A DNA stretch of 14,234 nucleotides from CAZJFH01 sp964545205 (GTDB taxonomy: Bacteria; Pseudomonadota; Alphaproteobacteria; Rhodospirillales; Magnetospirillaceae). Shown one piece after another: positions 13,445 to 14,234 of this stretch (position 1 is its first letter; each line of letters starts with the position of its first letter). The translations under genes and the position numbers were made by a program. The stretch spans positions 1 through 14,234 of the forward strand of contig CAZJFH010000096.1 of the NCBI GenBank assembly GCA_964545205.1, in the 5' to 3' direction. The notes under the pieces were generated by a model. It did no database searches. It was not told the DNA's origin and saw nothing but the letters and a program-made list of their open reading frames with translations.

Positions 13445-14234
13445 CTACGCCGTGCCGCTCTGCGCGCCCGAGCCCAGCGCCGCCTGGGCGGCGGCGAGGC
13501 GGGCGATCGGGACGCGGTAGGGCGAGCACGAGACGTAGTCGAGCCCGACCTGGTGGCAGAAGGCGATCGACGACGGGTCGCCGCCGTGCTCGCCGCAGAT
13601 GCCCAGCTTGATGTTGTCGCGGGTCTTGCGGCCGCGCTCGCAGGCGATCTGGACCAGCTCGCCGACGCCGTCCTGGTCGAGGCTGGCGAACGGGTCGCGC
13701 TCGTAGATGCCCTTCTGGGTGTAGACCTCGAGGAACGGCGCCGAGTCGTCGCGGCTCATGCCCAGCGTCGTCTGGGTCAGGTCGTTGGTGCCGAAGCTGA
13801 AGAATTCGGCCGTCTCGGCGATGTCGCCGGCCCGCAGCGCGGCGCGCGGCAGTTCGATCATCGTGCCGACCATGTAGGTCAGCTCGGTGCCGGTGGCGGC
13901 GAACACCTCCTTGGCCGTGCGGTCGATGACCTCCTTGAGCAGGTCGAACTCCTTCCTGGTGCCGACCAGCGGGATCATCACCTCGGGGGTCACGGTCTTG
14001 CCCGAGGTCTTCGAGACCTCGACCGCGGCCTCGAAGATGGCGCGGGCCTGCATCTCGTAGATCTCGGGATAGGTGACGCCGAGGCGGCAGCCGCGATGGC
14101 CGAGCATCGGATTGGCCTCGTGGAGCTGCGACGCCCGCGCCTTGACGGTGGCGACGTCGACGCCGGCGCTCTTGGCGACGTCGGCCATCTCCTCCTCGGA
14201 GTTCGGCAGGAACTCGTGCAGCGGCGGGTCGAGC
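13445..14234 (-). CDS. ppdK: Pyruvate phosphate dikinase, C-terminal 262 residues (runs off right edge)
   Basis: C-terminal part of PPDK, which interconverts pyruvate + ATP + Pi with phosphoenolpyruvate + AMP + PPi. The visible region is the PEP/pyruvate-binding TIM barrel. It includes NPMLGHRGCRLGVTYPEI (about residues 41-58 of the visible part), PEVMIPLVGTRKEF, the metal-binding GTMIELPRAAL, SFGTNDLTQTTLG, and the catalytic cysteine in GICGEHGGDP (C213 of the visible part). The C-terminal CSPYRVPIARLAAAQAALG matches the usual end of the family, so the 3' end is intact. The full protein is normally about 880-900 residues, so roughly 70% lies outside. The frame continues open through 14234; the ATG at 14188 is internal. 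It is convergent with spoVR, with a palindromic element between them. In bacteria PPDK serves gluconeogenesis or PPi-based glycolysis. Confidence 0.95.
   Translation of the reverse strand, partial: LDPPLHEFLPNSEEEMADVAKSAGVDVATVKARASQLHEANPMLGHRGCRLGVTYPEIYEMQARAIFEAAVEVSKTSGKTVTPEVMIPLVGTRKEFDLLKEVIDRTAKEVFAATGTELTYMVGTMIELPRAALRAGDIAETAEFFSFGTNDLTQTTLGMSRDDSAPFLEVYTQKGIYERDPFASLDQDGVGELVQIACERGRKTRDNIKLGICGEHGGDPSSIAFCHQVGLDYVSCSPYRVPIARLAAAQAALGSGAQSGTA

Overview
This is a high-GC window whose gene content and codon use suggest a proteobacterium, most likely an alphaproteobacterium of the Rhodospirillales type. That placement is an inference from gene families, several GTG/TTG starts and the style of the intergenic repeats; no rRNA or marker gene is present to settle it.

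Left part (1-2199): the start of a sulfur-metabolism operon reads leftwards. It begins with dsrA (siroheme sulfite reductase alpha) and continues into dsrB, which runs off the left edge. Other dsr genes must lie outside the window. In this taxonomic setting the enzyme is more likely the oxidative (reverse) form used in sulfur oxidation, but the window cannot prove direction. A ~460-bp divergent intergenic region with a striking AT-rich core separates dsrA from a rightward Fe(II)/2-oxoglutarate (TauD/TfdA-like) dioxygenase.

Middle part (2200-7531): the dioxygenase is followed by a DUF389 multi-pass membrane protein. Its stop codon overlaps that of a convergent YbaK-family aminoacyl-tRNA deacylase (ProXp-ala/PrdX type). 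Divergent from that is a DjlA-like co-chaperone (glycine-rich membrane anchor, TerB-like domain, C-terminal J domain), which converges on a leftward methyl-accepting chemotaxis protein.

Right part (7532-14234): a 775-bp non-coding region precedes the three-gene stress module prkA-yeaH-spoVR. This module is widely conserved in proteobacteria (E. coli yeaG-yeaH-ycgB) and linked to stationary-phase and starvation responses. A compound palindromic repeat element sits between yeaH and spoVR. A second, related element sits between spoVR and the convergent 3' end of ppdK (pyruvate phosphate dikinase), which runs off the right edge.

Most genes belong to known families. The parts that deserve a second look are non-coding or contextual: the dsrA/dioxygenase divergent control region, the long structured prkA leader, and the two related palindromic elements flanking spoVR. 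No CRISPR array, transposase, prophage gene, rRNA or credible tRNA was seen.
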